Assembly (NCBI RefSeq): GCF_030272615.1
Contig: NC_081414.1
Span: 336,429,927 to 336,493,926 of the forward strand
DNA: 64,000 nt
Reading direction: 5' to 3'
Source: Cryptomeria japonica
Lineage: Eukaryota > Streptophyta > Pinopsida > Cupressales > Cupressaceae
Shown: piece after piece, positions 1 through 11,592 of the stretch
Layout of the letters: each line of letters begins with the position of its first letter
Position numbering within the stretch: position 1 is the first letter of the stretch
Notes under the pieces: generated by a model
Told to the model about the DNA's origin: nothing
Databases searched by the model: none
What the model saw: the letters and a program-made list of their open reading frames with translations, nothing else
Translations under genes and position numbers: made by a program

Positions 1-2021
1 ACACCTATTGGACATGGCTCAAACTAAATTGTATAAAAAAAATTTGGATGATAAGGTGTTGACTATTAGCATTTGTCAAAGGTCTTTTGAAAAGTGTAAA
101 CCTTGGTATGTTCGAATTAACAAGGAAAGAGTCACATGTTGTTGCAAAACTCATGTTCAATTTCGCTACCATTATGATGTATTTCGATATATACATGTTA
201 CCATGCATAGTAATGGAATTTTCCAAGAATGTGGTATAAATATACCACCTGAAACTATAAAGGAGTTTATTTCAAGTTTGTTTTGCAACCCACTAAATGA
301 ACAAAATTTTCTTTTCAATGCATGTGTTTCTGGTGTATGTGATATATGTGGCAATCTTACATTGTTGGATGAATGTTTGCATGAAAATATTTCAAATGAT
401 TTTGGACAACAATTAGTTGATGTTAAAAGATTTAAAACTATTGAGTATCCATTGAAGGATGGAAAGATTGGAAAACGATGCGATGTAATCACTGAAAAAG
501 TTAGTGTTCATGCATTTATGAATGAATTCAAGAGTAACATCGTACTTAAATATGTTAAACACACTCAAAATGTTAGATGGCTTGATGGTCAGTTTTGAAT
601 ATGTAAGGATACATTTCCTGTTGGTAGTATACTTTCAGTTGTTGACTTTGTAGAGAACTACATGCTTGCGTCACAAGATGAGGTCCAATCACAATACTAC
701 AATTCAGTGCAAGTATCAATTTTTGTCCATATTGTCTATAGGCATGCACCAGATAGTACAGAAGAGGATCACAAAATTTTGAGAGAGTGCCATTTTTATA
801 CGAGTGATAATAAATTACACTCATCTGAGTTTGTCTAGTATTGCTTCAAGACCTTTTTCAGAATTTGAGGGAGAGAGAAATTTAGATGACACAACATCTA
901 ATATGGTCTGATAATTGCACAGGGTAATTCAAGAATGCTAGAATATTTTATTGGTTGAGTAGGATTCATAAGATAACTAATATCGAACACATGTGGAGTT
1001 TTTTGAGGCTAGACACGAGAAAGGAGAACATGACGGTGTCGGTGCATGTGTTAAGAGAGCCCTTTGTAGAGAGCAACTCAAATTCGAGGAAAAGGCTAAA
1101 TTTAAAAATGCAAGTGCAATTGTGGATTGGTGTAGTGCAAATTTATCCACAGGATCAAGTCAAAGCTCTACAATTAAACGTTTCTTCTGGCTAGTTAAAG
1201 AGGAGAATATCCTTCCAAGATATGATTGTGATACAATCAATGGGTCAGCTAGATGGCATTCATTTAAGAGTTCTAATTCTAACACTTGGACTATATGGAC
1301 TAGAGAGCATGCATGTTTTTGTCAATTTTGTGTTGCAGGTGAATGGGAAGAATGTGAGAATACGGAATGGGTCGAAGAATGACAACACAAATCCTTAACA
1401 CCTAGTGAGACACAATATGAAGATGTTAGAAGAAATCAAGACCCAGATCATGCATTTGCATCAGAAGATTATGATAGTGTTTCAAACCTCATACAACCTG
1501 GTAATTTAATTCAATTTCTTGTTTATAACTTTAAATTATATATTTTTATGTATTGTCATATAATGTATGATTACATATTTGAATTATAAATTCTAACAAG
1601 TTTTATTTCTACATGTACTTAAATTTGTTTTCTAGGACATGTGTATGTTGTTGTTGCACCTAAGGATAATGATGAGCAGGTTGAGTATTGGCTAGCTAGA
1701 TGTGTAGAACCTAAGAAAAAGTTGATATGTGATCAAGTAAATGATGATGGTTTTTAGTATCCAGTTGGGTCTATTGTGGTAGTTGGTACATGGCTATGCA
1801 AATACTTAACAAGAAGGAATGGCTTACCAGCCTATGAAGACTACCAATCAGAAAAGAATATTATACACTATTCTCATTTGGTGGTGGCAACAAACATCAA
1901 ATTAGAAAGATACAAAGGTAGACTTGCTAATAAGGTATTGTGGACACTTTCAGTAGAAGAGCATGAGGCAATCATAGACGCATTCTAGAAGAGAGAGGAT
2001 GCAGATGGTATATTAGGTTGA
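1..2021 (+). pseudogene. DDE-type transposase-like pseudogene, 5' end outside window
   Basis: The reading frame is open at the window edge and can be followed across two frameshifts (near 872 and 997), in-frame stops at 596, 836 and 1380, one intron (1501-1635), and stops at about 1755 and 1986, to a final TGA at 2019. Three acidic motifs occur in order: VVDFVENY (Asp codon 644-646), WSDNCTG-FKN (Asp 910-912) and EHDGVGA (Asp 1032-1034), followed by a Cys-rich HACFCQFC block. The spacing fits a DDE/D nuclease core. From memory, animal and plant DDE-like proteins share the D-ENY, WSDG and H.KG..DG.G blocks; I cannot name the family. An N-terminal Cys-rich stretch (VTCCCKTH, CVSGVCDICG) may bind zinc. 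Several stops are TAG where Gln would fit. The copy is inactive. Whether the ancestor was a transposon or a domesticated host gene cannot be decided here. Confidence 0.6.
1501..1635 (+). other. Spliceosomal intron in the transposase-like pseudogene
   Basis: The donor is cctg|gtaattt and the acceptor ttttctag|gaca. Removing 135 bases joins the upstream frame (..NLIQP) to a downstream frame that reads GHVYVVVAPKDND and stays open for about 40 codons. The inside is very AT-rich, as plant introns are. Frame preservation is the main support. Confidence 0.65.
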
Positions 2022-2022
2022 A

Positions 2023-2278
2023 TCAAATTTATATGCATGTAAGTTTGTGTTACTTGTGTGAACTCTTTTATATTTAATCATGATAATTGTTTTTCTTTGT
2101 CCCTTTAACATTGTATTTGTCTACTTTTGATACAATTTTGGTTTCATAAACAACATTGTATCAGTTATCTTCTTCTTAATGTTATTTTGTGCACATTGTA
2201 ATTGTGTTACAATTGAATTCTATTTTTTAATGATATATTTATTTTATCGTAATCTCTTCATAGATTAATTGTAAGTTC
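2023..2278 (+). repeat. 256-bp direct repeat, copy 1 (3' UTR of the transposase-like gene)
   Basis: The block begins one base after the final TGA of the pseudogene, so it looks like its 3' untranslated region. It recurs at 2841-3096 at the same length with only a handful of substitutions. It runs from tcaaatttatatgcatgt to attaattgtaagttc. Confidence 0.85.
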
Positions 2279-2840
2279 AAAGATAGAATTATGTCTAAAA
2301 TATGACAACTCTATATTTATCATTGTATGACAAATCTATATTTATAGTGTGATTTTTTATTTTACTACCATTCTATCCATGCTTTTCATACCACTACTAT
2401 CCGCACTTATAAACCTTCAATACACTAGTAAAGTAGTGTGGTCAACTTAAGAGGAAAGTTGATACTATGTTTGTAGCTCTTACTCTATTACACATTTTGC
2501 ATTCGAGGTTGTTACACACTCATTGCCCAATGGCTTTGTTATAGCTATATAAATGAATTATATTATGGAAAAGGAGGTCACAATGTTCACCTACCATCTT
2601 TCAATGTAATTATTCCATATAGCAGGGCTTCCTTTACTTCTTCCAACCCTTCAAAATGTCAAAAGAATTATGCATATCAAAAAGAAATTGACAAGAAAGA
2701 ATCTATGTCTACTTCCTTTCAAATCATTGAATAATGTTCTTCAAACCTTCCTAATAATTTGGTTAGCCTTAGTTCCATCAATCTATTGGATTCCTCTATG
2801 AGATTAATTTAAAATTAATAATCCTTTTATAATTTTCATA
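2279..2840. other. Unique spacer between the two 256-bp repeats
   Basis: 562 bp of AT-rich sequence with no ORF of note. There is no primer-binding site next to copy 1 and no purine tract before copy 2, so the pair does not look like the LTRs of a small retroelement. Confidence 0.6.
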
Positions 2841-3096
2841 TCAAATTTATATGCATGTAAGCTTGTGTTACTTGTGTGAACTCTTTTATATATAATCATG
2901 ATAATTGTTTTTCTTTGTCCCTTTAACATTGTATTTGTCTACATTTGATACAATTTTGGTTTCATAAACAACATTGTATTAGTTATCTTCTTCTTAATGT
3001 TATTTTGTGCACATTGTAATTGTGTTACAATTGAATTCTATTTTTTTATGGTATATTTATTTTATCGTAATCTCTTCATAGATTAATTGTAAGTTC
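2841..3096 (+). repeat. 256-bp direct repeat, copy 2
   Basis: Same unit as 2023-2278, 818 bp downstream in direct orientation. A segmental tandem duplication covering the gene's 3' UTR plus spacer explains it most simply. Confidence 0.85.
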
Positions 3097-3189
3097 TTGA
3101 TTTTATTATTATTTTAAGAATAGGATGTTATTGTAAATTGGGATAATTATTTTATTGAATTATAAATTGTTGCACTATAAGATGATCAA

Positions 3190-3560
3190 TCACAATGTTA
3201 AAATATAAAGTCATAAATAGATCACATAACAAGTCATAAATAAAAAGTCCTATATACAATTACATAACAATTCCTGATGACATAATAACAAGTCTTGAAA
3301 AAATAATAATAATAATAAGGAAATGACATTAAAACAAGTCCAAATAACATAATAACAAAACAACATCACATATATAATCACTAGAGTGCGCCAAATCACA
3401 TAACACGACCTGATATCATAATAGCAATGAAATGACATAATAAAAAGTCATGTATATAATCACATAACAACAAGTCCTATATATAATCATATAATAACAA
3501 GTCCCAGGATAACATAACAAGTGTCATCATAAAAAGTCCATTATACAATAACATGACATG
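3190..3560. repeat. Degenerate low-complexity array around acataacaagtc
   Basis: Loose repeats of catcacataacaagtc, ataataacaagtcc and aaaaagtcc fill this stretch, with an (aat)n run near 3301-3317. Units vary in length and sequence, so it is an eroded minisatellite-like tract. No coding signal. Confidence 0.5.
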
Positions 3561-3586
3561 ATCTAAAATATATAATCTAAGAACTC

Positions 3587-5634
3587 ACGTGCATCTCATC
3601 TGCAGTCCTCTTCACTCCACGTGAAGGTGGCTGAGATGAATCATCTTGTTGCACATGGTCCTGAGATTTACCATCCTGTGTCTGTGCAGAATCAGTGTCT
3701 CCACCCTCCCATGCAGTATCAGTGACTCCACCCTCCTATGCAGTATTAGTGTATGCACCCTCCTGTACATTATTAAAAGATTTTACATGAGAAGAAGTTA
3801 CTTGCATAATTCACTTATAAAGTAATTAAATACTAAAAATTTAAAATAAATTACCATACCACCGTGCTCTACAATGCCCTCACTGGTACGTGGAGGTCCA
3901 CTATCATGAACAAGAAAAGTGGTCGTAGTCAAGTCCTGCAAAAAAAAACATTGTACATCAACTTTGATCCCTATAAAGGCCAGGTACATAATATAAACAA
4001 ATTAGAAATTATTTTTCTAATCATCACCTCAAATGACAATGTCGATGGTTGCATCTAGCTCAATCCCATAGCCATACCAATACTGGTAGTGGTATCAACC
4101 TGAACAACATATATAAAGCATGAATCAAACTTGTATATATACATAAATTATAAAGTATATATATAGACTACAAGATTATCACAGAAAAGCATACATGTGA
4201 TGCAGGCAAAGTAACTGATGGTCAAAGGCATACATGTGATGCACCATCAAACAATCCAGAAGCCTACAATTGCAAAAAATAATGAACATGAATCAAAGTT
4301 GTACACAAATTAGTAAGCATATAAACACTTCAAATTAATGGATGAAAAACATACTAGTGGTATATGAGGCTGAGCCTCAGTGGTCCATGGGTCACGTGAA
4401 GAACTACCCACCCCAGTGCTACACGAAGCACCCTACAAAATTGAAAAAACATATCATACACATCATTACATTAAAAAATTTATTGTTTATTTTAAATGTA
4501 CATATCAATACAATGTATCTAGATGAAAGTGCATGCCGTAAATGGGGCACCAACATCTCTAGGTATTGAGGTAACATGATGTCGGTTCCTCAATTACGTG
4601 GTATGATCCATCCTCTGTTCAGAAAAAATTGACTCATGTTATGGTTCATATGTGTATATATAAGGAATTTAATATTGCACTATAAATTATATAAATAAAT
4701 TTGTACCTCTGTAGACTGATCATCGTCTACCCACAGGAGATCAACATATGAAGAGACGACATCAACATGTGTAGCCTCCTCGACATCATCATAACCACCA
4801 TGGGAAGCATCAGCATCATCAAAATCACCATCTCCTCCAGGGGCAGCCTCACTCTATGGACCCATACATACATCCCCACAACTCGAGCAAACATGTGCTA
4901 AGCTGGGGGCAACCCTCACCTCGTGCAACTGCTGTACCAAATTGCCCGACAAGGCACTCAATGAACCTAGAGCAGAATCCACTACTTGATGATGGGTAGG
5001 TGTTGGACCAATTGGTGATGGAGGAGGAACCAATGGATCATTGCACACACAGTTTCTAACCCTGTCGCTCAATTTTGCTCGTGGCATATCCTGGGGCATG
5101 CCTCTCCCAACCCCCTAAAATGATCTAATATCAAAGTAATGGGTCTTTTTTCCCAATTCAAATTTGGCCCATAATTTCTTTAAAAAATACATCGGGACCT
5201 CATAATTGGAGTGTGGTGGATGGTCACCACCGCTCCCAAAAGTGTCTAGCAATGCCTGGGTGCCTACACCATCGAATAGAGATCTGTGGCTTCTTTAGGT
5301 CTATCTCTTCACTCGTCTTAGGGTTCACAAAATATTGTTTCAAATCCATTTTTGTTATTTTTAATTTATTGAATTGTTTGTATGTGAGGCCATCAGCATA
5401 AAATGCACGCAATCCCTCTCGCCAACTACGATAGCTATCTAAAGCCTGCACATAGTGTACAATGCCTTGCATACTATCTGCAAGGTGTAACAACTACGAA
5501 GGTGGATGAAGCTCACGTCTAATAGTATGGATATCTCTAATCAAAGAATCAATATTCGTCCTAATTGTCTACCTCAACTGATCGGGTGGAGGTGGTGCTA
5601 GACCTAATAGCTCATCTATCTCAAACTCATCCAT
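3587..5634 (-). pseudogene. Broken multi-exon gene of unknown function
   Basis: Reading the minus strand, the first ATG is at 5634 (MDEFEIDELLGLAPPPPDQ). A long exon runs to a donor at 4707/4706 (gag|gtacaaat). Further plausible exons, each with AG and GT borders, are about 4614 downward, 4432-4355, 4263-4234, 4099-4028, 3935-3860 and 3762-3587, ending ADEMHVSS then TAG. The first exon has TAG stops at Gln-like positions and a frameshift near 5225. A mid-section contains HPGIARHFWERW; the C-terminal part is acidic and Ser/Thr-rich with three 9-residue repeats and a basic PPSRGVKRT stretch. I do not recognise the protein. It converges on the transposase-like gene at 1-2021, so it could be the second ORF of the same DNA transposon or an unrelated host gene. 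Exon borders are inferred by eye. Confidence 0.5.
3682..3762 (-). repeat. Three 27-bp in-frame repeats in the last exon
   Basis: On the minus strand, three consecutive 27-bp units encode variants of EGGVTDTAW (EGAYTNTA-stop, EGGVTDTAW, EGGDTDSAQ). They start at the predicted splice acceptor. Confidence 0.7.
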
Positions 5635-5639
5635 TATGT

Positions 5640-7680
5640 GAAAATAATCTGCATATATATACAAACATGAAAATTTACAATTACAATTAAAAACATGAAA
5701 ATTTACAATTACAAACTATTTAATTTACATTTCACCTTCCAAAAAAACTTATAATTAAAAACAATTTAGCAACTTAAATATAAAAAAAGGAAACTCACAT
5801 AGATCTATAATATTATTAATAGGTGAGTAATAATAAGCATCATTTAAGAAATATTATCCACTTAAATCAAAGTATAAGAAATATTCTACAAAATAAAACA
5901 TCATAATGCCCATGCAACTCAAACAATACTTTTTAACATCTAAAGATGAATTAGTATAAGTTCCATCAAAATCATAAAAATAATCATGAGAGAGAGAGAG
6001 AGAGAGAGAGAATAGATAATGAATAAATGACTCCATTGATTTAGATAATGAAGGTAACTTCCATGGAATTACAATTTAGTACCCTTGCAATATTTAACCA
6101 TTATCGTCAATTAGGCTACCACTTTATATTTTCAACTTGATAGGATTCGATTCAACTACTCTCTTTTGGTTAAATTAACTAAATTCATTAAAGTCGTAAG
6201 TTATATCTATGAACTTGTCAATACATGTACTACTTTGTTGTGTTCTTTGCTAGAATCATTGGATGATTTAGTGATCGCAACTAGTAGTACTACACTGAGT
6301 TGAAGCTTGAATAAATAGTAGGTTCTCTACTCTTGGAGGAGTTAAAAAAATAAAGCTCTATTTTTTTTATATTCAATTTATATTGGTATTTTCTTGTTCA
6401 AAGTCGCAACCCACAAAATGTGATTCCAATATTGATCTATATTTGATTCTTATTTTTATTAAATCTGCCACTAGTGTGATTTATTGTCCTCTTAACTTAA
6501 ATCAAGCTATGTAAATTAAAAGCCTCATAACTTTTGATAGAGAGCATATTTTTTCATGCTTCATGTGGCATTGAAAAGGTGGTTCATAAATCTTCATAGA
6601 TCACACAATTATTTTCTAGACTATTCCCTTGTATTTTATATTTTATTTTTTGTGATTTCACATTCTAGTCATTTACTTGGACATCTTGGCACTTGAAAAT
6701 GACCGTCTTACATGAGATGAATTTGTTTGATATGTTTTATATGTATTAATTTTATTTATCTTTTAAGTTTTTATTTGAGGAGGTATCATAGGTTTCTCTA
6801 TTCATCCTTTTGTGGTAAAATTAGAAAGGGATAACTATGATTCTTTTATAAAATGATATCTTGATAAGTTTTAGGTGGTGTAATTATTTTCCTTTTATGT
6901 ATGGAGTCATACCTAAACTAGAAACACTAGAAATTATATAATCTTGGTGTAACATCATTGACCATGTAGGAGTGATTTGATCTAGTATCAAGATCATGAT
7001 TCTATGTGTATTGCATTGGATATTGATTTTCCCCACACACTTTGGAATAGGCTTTAGGATATCCATGGAGACCCTCATATCTCTCCATTCCTAGAGGATC
7101 CTATTGTAGATTGTTTCATTCCCTTTGTAGATGAAGATCACATACCCTTCGATGGTGATACTTAAGAGGAAATTTATTATATCATAGGTCTTGCATGTTT
7201 TGACAATTTATAGGCTTGTCTCATTCTTCAAGTACTCATCCTATCAAGACCTAATATCCATCTTAAATGTTTTTTTATTATTTTAGATTATTATCACCAA
7301 TTTCGTAAACCCAATTGATTTAGTCTACATGGCATTAATCACCTTCTAAACATGACCACTTGGGATTCATATCTTTTGAATATATTATCCTTGTTTGAGG
7401 AGTTTAGAATTACATATGTTAAACATTATTTTGAGGATATTGATATCCTCTTTCATGGCTGGGATAAGTTAGGAAGTAGTGAGGATTAATAGTGATAGTT
7501 AGAGTATTATCAAATTTAAAAACCCTATTTTTCACACACACAAAAAAACACATTCATATTCTTTATCATTTTAAAGTTCAATTTAAACATAAATTAAACA
7601 TCTAACTTTTACAAAAGAATCCTATAATTAAATACAACATTTAGAAATATAAATTTGAACATTCAGACTTTTACACTTGA
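5640..7680. other. No gene; AT-rich DNA with a (GA)n run
   Basis: A (GA)n microsatellite lies at 5988-6010. Between about 7080 and 7220 a short plus-strand stretch reads like eroded acidic coding sequence, but stops and missing homology prevent a call. Nothing else stands out. Confidence 0.5.
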
Positions 7681-7690
7681 TTAAAACACA

Positions 7691-7865
7691 CAGAGAGAGA
7701 GAGGGAGAGCAGGTAATTTGAGATACAACGAGTTAGAGAGAGAATAGATAATTTGAGAGATAGAGAGAGTGTAACATATGAAAGAAAGAGAGGGGGTAAT
7801 GTGTGTGTGAGAGAGAGAGAGAGGGTAATGTGTGTGTGTGAGAAAGAGAGGGGATAATGAGAGAT

Positions 7866-7897
<32 letters not shown>

Positions 7898-7945
7898 CGT
7901 AATGACAGAGATGGTAATGTGTACGTGTGTGTGAGAGAGAGAAGG
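7691..7945. repeat. Compound (GA)n/(GT)n microsatellite
   Basis: Alternating gagaga and gtgtgt runs are separated by ggtaatg spacers, which give a rough higher-order unit (ggtaatgtgtgtg-agagag). Apparent minus-strand ORFs here are products of the repeat. Confidence 0.85.
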
Positions 7946-8132
7946 GGGTTTATTGTAGATTTTCATCTAGGGTTTATTATTTGTTAATTTTTTAGGGTTT
8001 TTTGTTCGTTTATTTTCTATGGTTTATTGTTCATTTTTCTCTATTTAGGGTTTAGTGTTCTTTTTATGTTCAGGGTTTAATGTCTGTTTTTGTGTTTAAT
8101 GTTTATTGTTCGTTTACGTTTTTGTTTTTATT

Positions 8133-8206
8133 GTTTTTTTCCTACGGTTTAAATACTATTCATGTTTTTTGTTTTTTTCCTACGGTTTTTACTATTCATG
8201 TTTTTT
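8133..8206 (+). repeat. Tandem 38/36-bp duplication
   Basis: Two adjacent copies begin gtttttttcctacggttt and end tattcatgtttttt. They close a longer, more eroded tract (7965-8130) in which agggttta and ttgttcgttt recur every 30-40 bases. Confidence 0.75.
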
Positions 8207-8490
8207 ACAATATTTAAAAACTAAAAACTATTTTAAACATGAAATAAAATAAAATAAAAGACAATTTTCAAACTTTTAAACTTTTAAACATTAAAATTAA
8301 AAAATAACAATAAATTAATATTTTTTTATGAAAATTAATAAAAATAAATAAAACAGAATATAAAAAATAAAACCAAATACCTGGAAGGAGGTAAAAATGG
8401 TCTGGGGGGTTAGCTAGGGTGAAAAAAGGGTACCCATGCTCTTCTAAAACGTCTACCCATTTTTGAAACAGTGAAAATGATGGAAAATGG

Positions 8491-8491
<1 letters not shown>

Positions 8492-8571
<80 letters not shown>
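8492..8571. repeat. (TA)40 microsatellite
   Basis: An uninterrupted run of about 80 bases of alternating TA. It is flanked by an imperfect inverted repeat: acccatttttgaaac on the left (about 8455-8469) and tttcaaaaacgggtgc on the right (8571-8586). Confidence 0.95.
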
Positions 8572-8572
<1 letters not shown>

Positions 8573-8592
8573 CAAAAACGGGTGCCCGTTTT

Positions 8593-8701
8593 TTTCAAAT
8601 CCCCGATTTGAAAGAAATGGGCGCCTGTTTAGCTTCGGGCACCCGTTGCTAAACGGGCGCACGTTTCTTAATGGCTCAATCACCCAAAGCTAAACAGGTG
8701 C
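8593..8701. repeat. Cluster of short hairpins built on a gggcgcccgtttagc motif
   Basis: A perfect 9-bp palindrome with a 3-base loop lies at 8593-8601/8605-8613 (tttcaaatc/gatttgaaa). A 13-bp stem with one mismatch follows at 8621-8633/8648-8660 (gcgcctgtttagc/gctaaacgggcgc). A third related arm is at 8689-8701. Confidence 0.7.
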
Positions 8702-8759
8702 TCGATTTGTAAACATTGGGCACCCTATTCTAGCGGGCTCTTTTCCCAACCCACAGACT

Positions 8760-10553
8760 TTCGTGGGATTGGGACCCAACTTTGTGCATTTACCCAATAC
8801 CATTGTCTGCATATCCTATAAATCACGACATTCCATGATAACACATTTTTTTAAGCATTTTGTCAAATAGTTGTCCACTATCTATGCTTCCACATTTTGC
8901 ATGAATGTATAACTACATGTATAACAAGGTAATTACAACAATACCAGAATGAAAAAATGTTGTCCTTAATCATTTAAAGGATTATATTTTCATAGGGAAC
9001 GAAGTTGCTCACAAATGTTGTGGAATTTCGTTGTGCATTTGCCAATTGCATTTGCTTGAAAGTTATTGAAGGTTTTCCCAAAAATCTATTTTGTGTATAT
9101 CCTAGAATGATGGCATTCTATGAGACAACATTTCATTGAGGAATATCTTAACCTAAAAAGATATACTCATCATAGGAAACCATTCATCATCAGTTTTGAC
9201 TATCTCTCATCCATAGTTTTGAGGTTGTGTAAGAAGGTATCCTAAGATAATGTTATTTTTCTTCATTTGATGAACCAAATAAGCACAACCTACAAAGATT
9301 GGAGAGTATGTGACTTCCAACATAGAGTGATATCATAACTTGAAAAGACAAATTTATTGTAGAAAAGAATTCATCATTAGATTCAAGCATCTCTCACTCA
9401 AATCTCCGAGGCTATGTAAGAAGGTGCCCTAAGATAATGTTTAATGCTTAATTCAGATGTAAAAGTTCAATCATGACCAAAAAAGAAAAAAATCAACACA
9501 ATAAAAAAATAGTCATCATAATCATTGGCTAGAATGGGATAAGTAATTCTTTCATGCAATCCCAAAGAAATATCATACTCAATTAGATACACCATAAGTG
9601 TCTTGTTCTTTCCTCTCTACATTCATCACTACCACATAATTTGGCCTCAAGGAAGGCATGCCTCCTATAATAGATCTAGCACCTACTTTCCTATACCTAT
9701 CAATATAAAAACATCTACAACAATTTCACTCTAAAATGTTGATTCATAATAGATCCATCTTTACATCAGTAGAGCACTCAGAAAAGTAAATACACCTACT
9801 GCAAGACTTCAACATGCCATTGCTACCTACCATCTTCAAGATATCTTAACCCACTAGAAATTTGATTCTTGAATTGTTACATTATGATTGCATTATAGGG
9901 CAGCTAGACTTGAATAACCAAAGCTACAAACTTCTCCACGAGATTACTACAAATGTCTTGCCTTATAGTTTAGAACTTTTCAATTGCTTAAGAATAAAAA
10001 AATAAGATCTCCAAAGAACCTAATATCCTAAATAATATGGTCAAATATCAAACAATGAAAATAAAAGGATGCTTTCGTTTCTAGACACGCAAACTAAAAA
10101 ATCCATCAAAGTGTATCCAAAAAGGATAAACTACCAAAGATTATCCTTGGCAGTTAAGATATAAAATTCTCAAGAATCACCAATAGTACTATGGGATCAA
10201 GGTAGGTGAGTGTGATTGGAATTCATATAGAAATTTATAATTAAGAGACTGTAGTGAAAGTGAATACACTTCGACCAAGAAGTTGTCTTGAAAAAATAAT
10301 TTATGAATAGAATTTTTATAAAAGAACCATGACAAATGCTCTGATTAGTCTACGCTAATGTGTGACACAAGGTCTATTAAGCATAAATTTTGGAGGCTAA
10401 CCAATCATATAATATGTTGCACTGAACAATAAAAATAGACCCGGAAAGGCCTAATTATAATGATATGTTCAAGGTAGATACTGATTATCTATAGATGTCA
10501 TGAGTTCTAGGTGTATTAATGACAAAATTTACTTAGATTAGATTCACTATACA
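8760..10553. other. No gene seen
   Basis: Apart from the 112-bp repeat pair this stretch holds no long ORF, LTR border or RNA gene that I can support. It is the left flank of element B. Confidence 0.5.
9143..9441. repeat. Pair of diverged 112-bp direct repeats (9143-9254 and 9330-9441)
   Basis: Both copies start atatc-taac and end aagataatgtt, and share blocks such as catctctca and tgtaagaaggt. By eye they are roughly 70 percent alike. The origin is unknown. Confidence 0.5.
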
Positions 10554-10558
10554 CATAT

Positions 10559-11202
10559 TGTTGGAATTTAATGTTGCTTTGACCCAACTAGTCAAGCCCC
10601 CACATATACTCTACCTACCTATCAGGAAAGCTACAACAGAGATGGCCTGGGAAGATTGACTTTGGGATCTCCATCCCAACCACTCTTGACATGAACTACA
10701 AGACTGTAGAGAAATTAAAGTGGTAGATATGTTTTCAAATTTTTAATTTTGGGGGAAATTTTGAGTGGACAACAAATAGACAAAAAGGGAGAATGTTCTC
10801 TAATTAGATTTTCAGTCTGTGCATAGAATTCTCCAATAGGGAAGTGAAGCTCTAGAAGAATAAGAAGAGAAGTTAGATAGCAGTCTTAGTAAAGATTTTA
10901 TAAATACCAACATCCTATGAGTGCATGTAGTTTGTCAGTAGAGAAAGATAGCTTTTGACTATGTGCAGCTCCAAGTGAGCAATTTGATTGTAGTGAACTC
11001 TAAGAAGCTTAGAATTTTGTTGTAGTTGAATGCAACTCCTGATCACTGCCTGTAGATTAGATCTTTGTAGATATTTTTGAAACTTGTATTTTGTCTTTTA
11101 TATCATTTCTAGTCAAATAATAAATAGCAAATAAAATTATATGCCGCCTATGTTTATTTGTGTTGGACTTGCATTTCCAGCCACTAGTAAAGGTCTTTCA
11201 CA
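10559..11202 (+). repeat. Element B 5' LTR (644 bp)
   Basis: Begins TGTTGG and ends TTTCACA, directly followed by the primer-binding site. Homologous segments at 30182-30467 and 32043-32331 form the 3' LTR. Confidence 0.92.
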
Positions 11203-11216
11203 TGGTATTAGAGCCA
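11203..11216 (+). other. Element B primer-binding site
   Basis: tggtattagagcca, one mismatch from TGGTATCAGAGC, the complement of the 3' end of plant initiator tRNA-Met. It abuts the LTR with no spacer. Confidence 0.85.
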
Positions 11217-11289
11217 TAGAGCCTAAATCCTTGTGAGAAAGGAATTTATAATTTTCAAAGTGTTTTCAAGATTTTTATGTGTAGGATAC

Positions 11290-11592
11290 ATGGCTAGAGA
11301 TGAAGGAAATAGTTGGCAGAAGCCACCATACTTTGATGGACAAAACTTTGATGTTTGGGCCATGAAGATGAAGACCATCATGGTTGCAAACGATTTGTGG
11401 GAACTTTGTACTACTGGGTTTGTGGATACAACTGACCTAGCTTAGTATGCTACCCTCACAAATAATTAGAAGAACCAGTTGAGGGAGACAAGGAGAAAAG
11501 ATGCTAAAGAACTGGGTTTAATTGAAGTAGCCTTGACAGAGGCAATATTTCCCAGAATAGTAGAAACTAACTATGCTAAGGAAGCATGGGAA
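11290..11592 (+). pseudogene. gag: Element B gag, N-terminal part
   Basis: The ATG at 11290 starts MARDEGNSWQKPPYFDGQNF, with the FDG-N-Y/F-W pattern of the N-terminal gag region in plant copia elements. Two TAG stops (11443, 11467) sit where Gln would fit. The frame reaches KEAWE and is cut there by element A; it resumes at 18313 after the gggaa duplication. Confidence 0.88.

Noticed and set aside
2023-3096. The 256-bp direct repeats as LTRs of a small retroelement
   Set aside because: No TG/CA borders, primer-binding site, purine tract or flanking duplication.
3250-3438. Minus-strand Cys/Tyr-rich ORF
   Set aside because: Derived from the acataacaagtc low-complexity tract.
7733-7966. Ser/Leu/His/Thr-rich minus-strand ORF
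   Set aside because: Direct product of the GA/GT microsatellite.
7965-8130. Interspersed tttagggttt-like words, possible interstitial telomeric repeat
   Set aside because: The units are 30-40 bp apart and variable, not head-to-tail 7-mers, so a degenerate minisatellite is a better description.
8453-8693. ORFs of 68-76 aa on both strands across the (TA)n run
   Set aside because: Translations are Tyr-Ile repeats produced by the microsatellite; no independent coding evidence.
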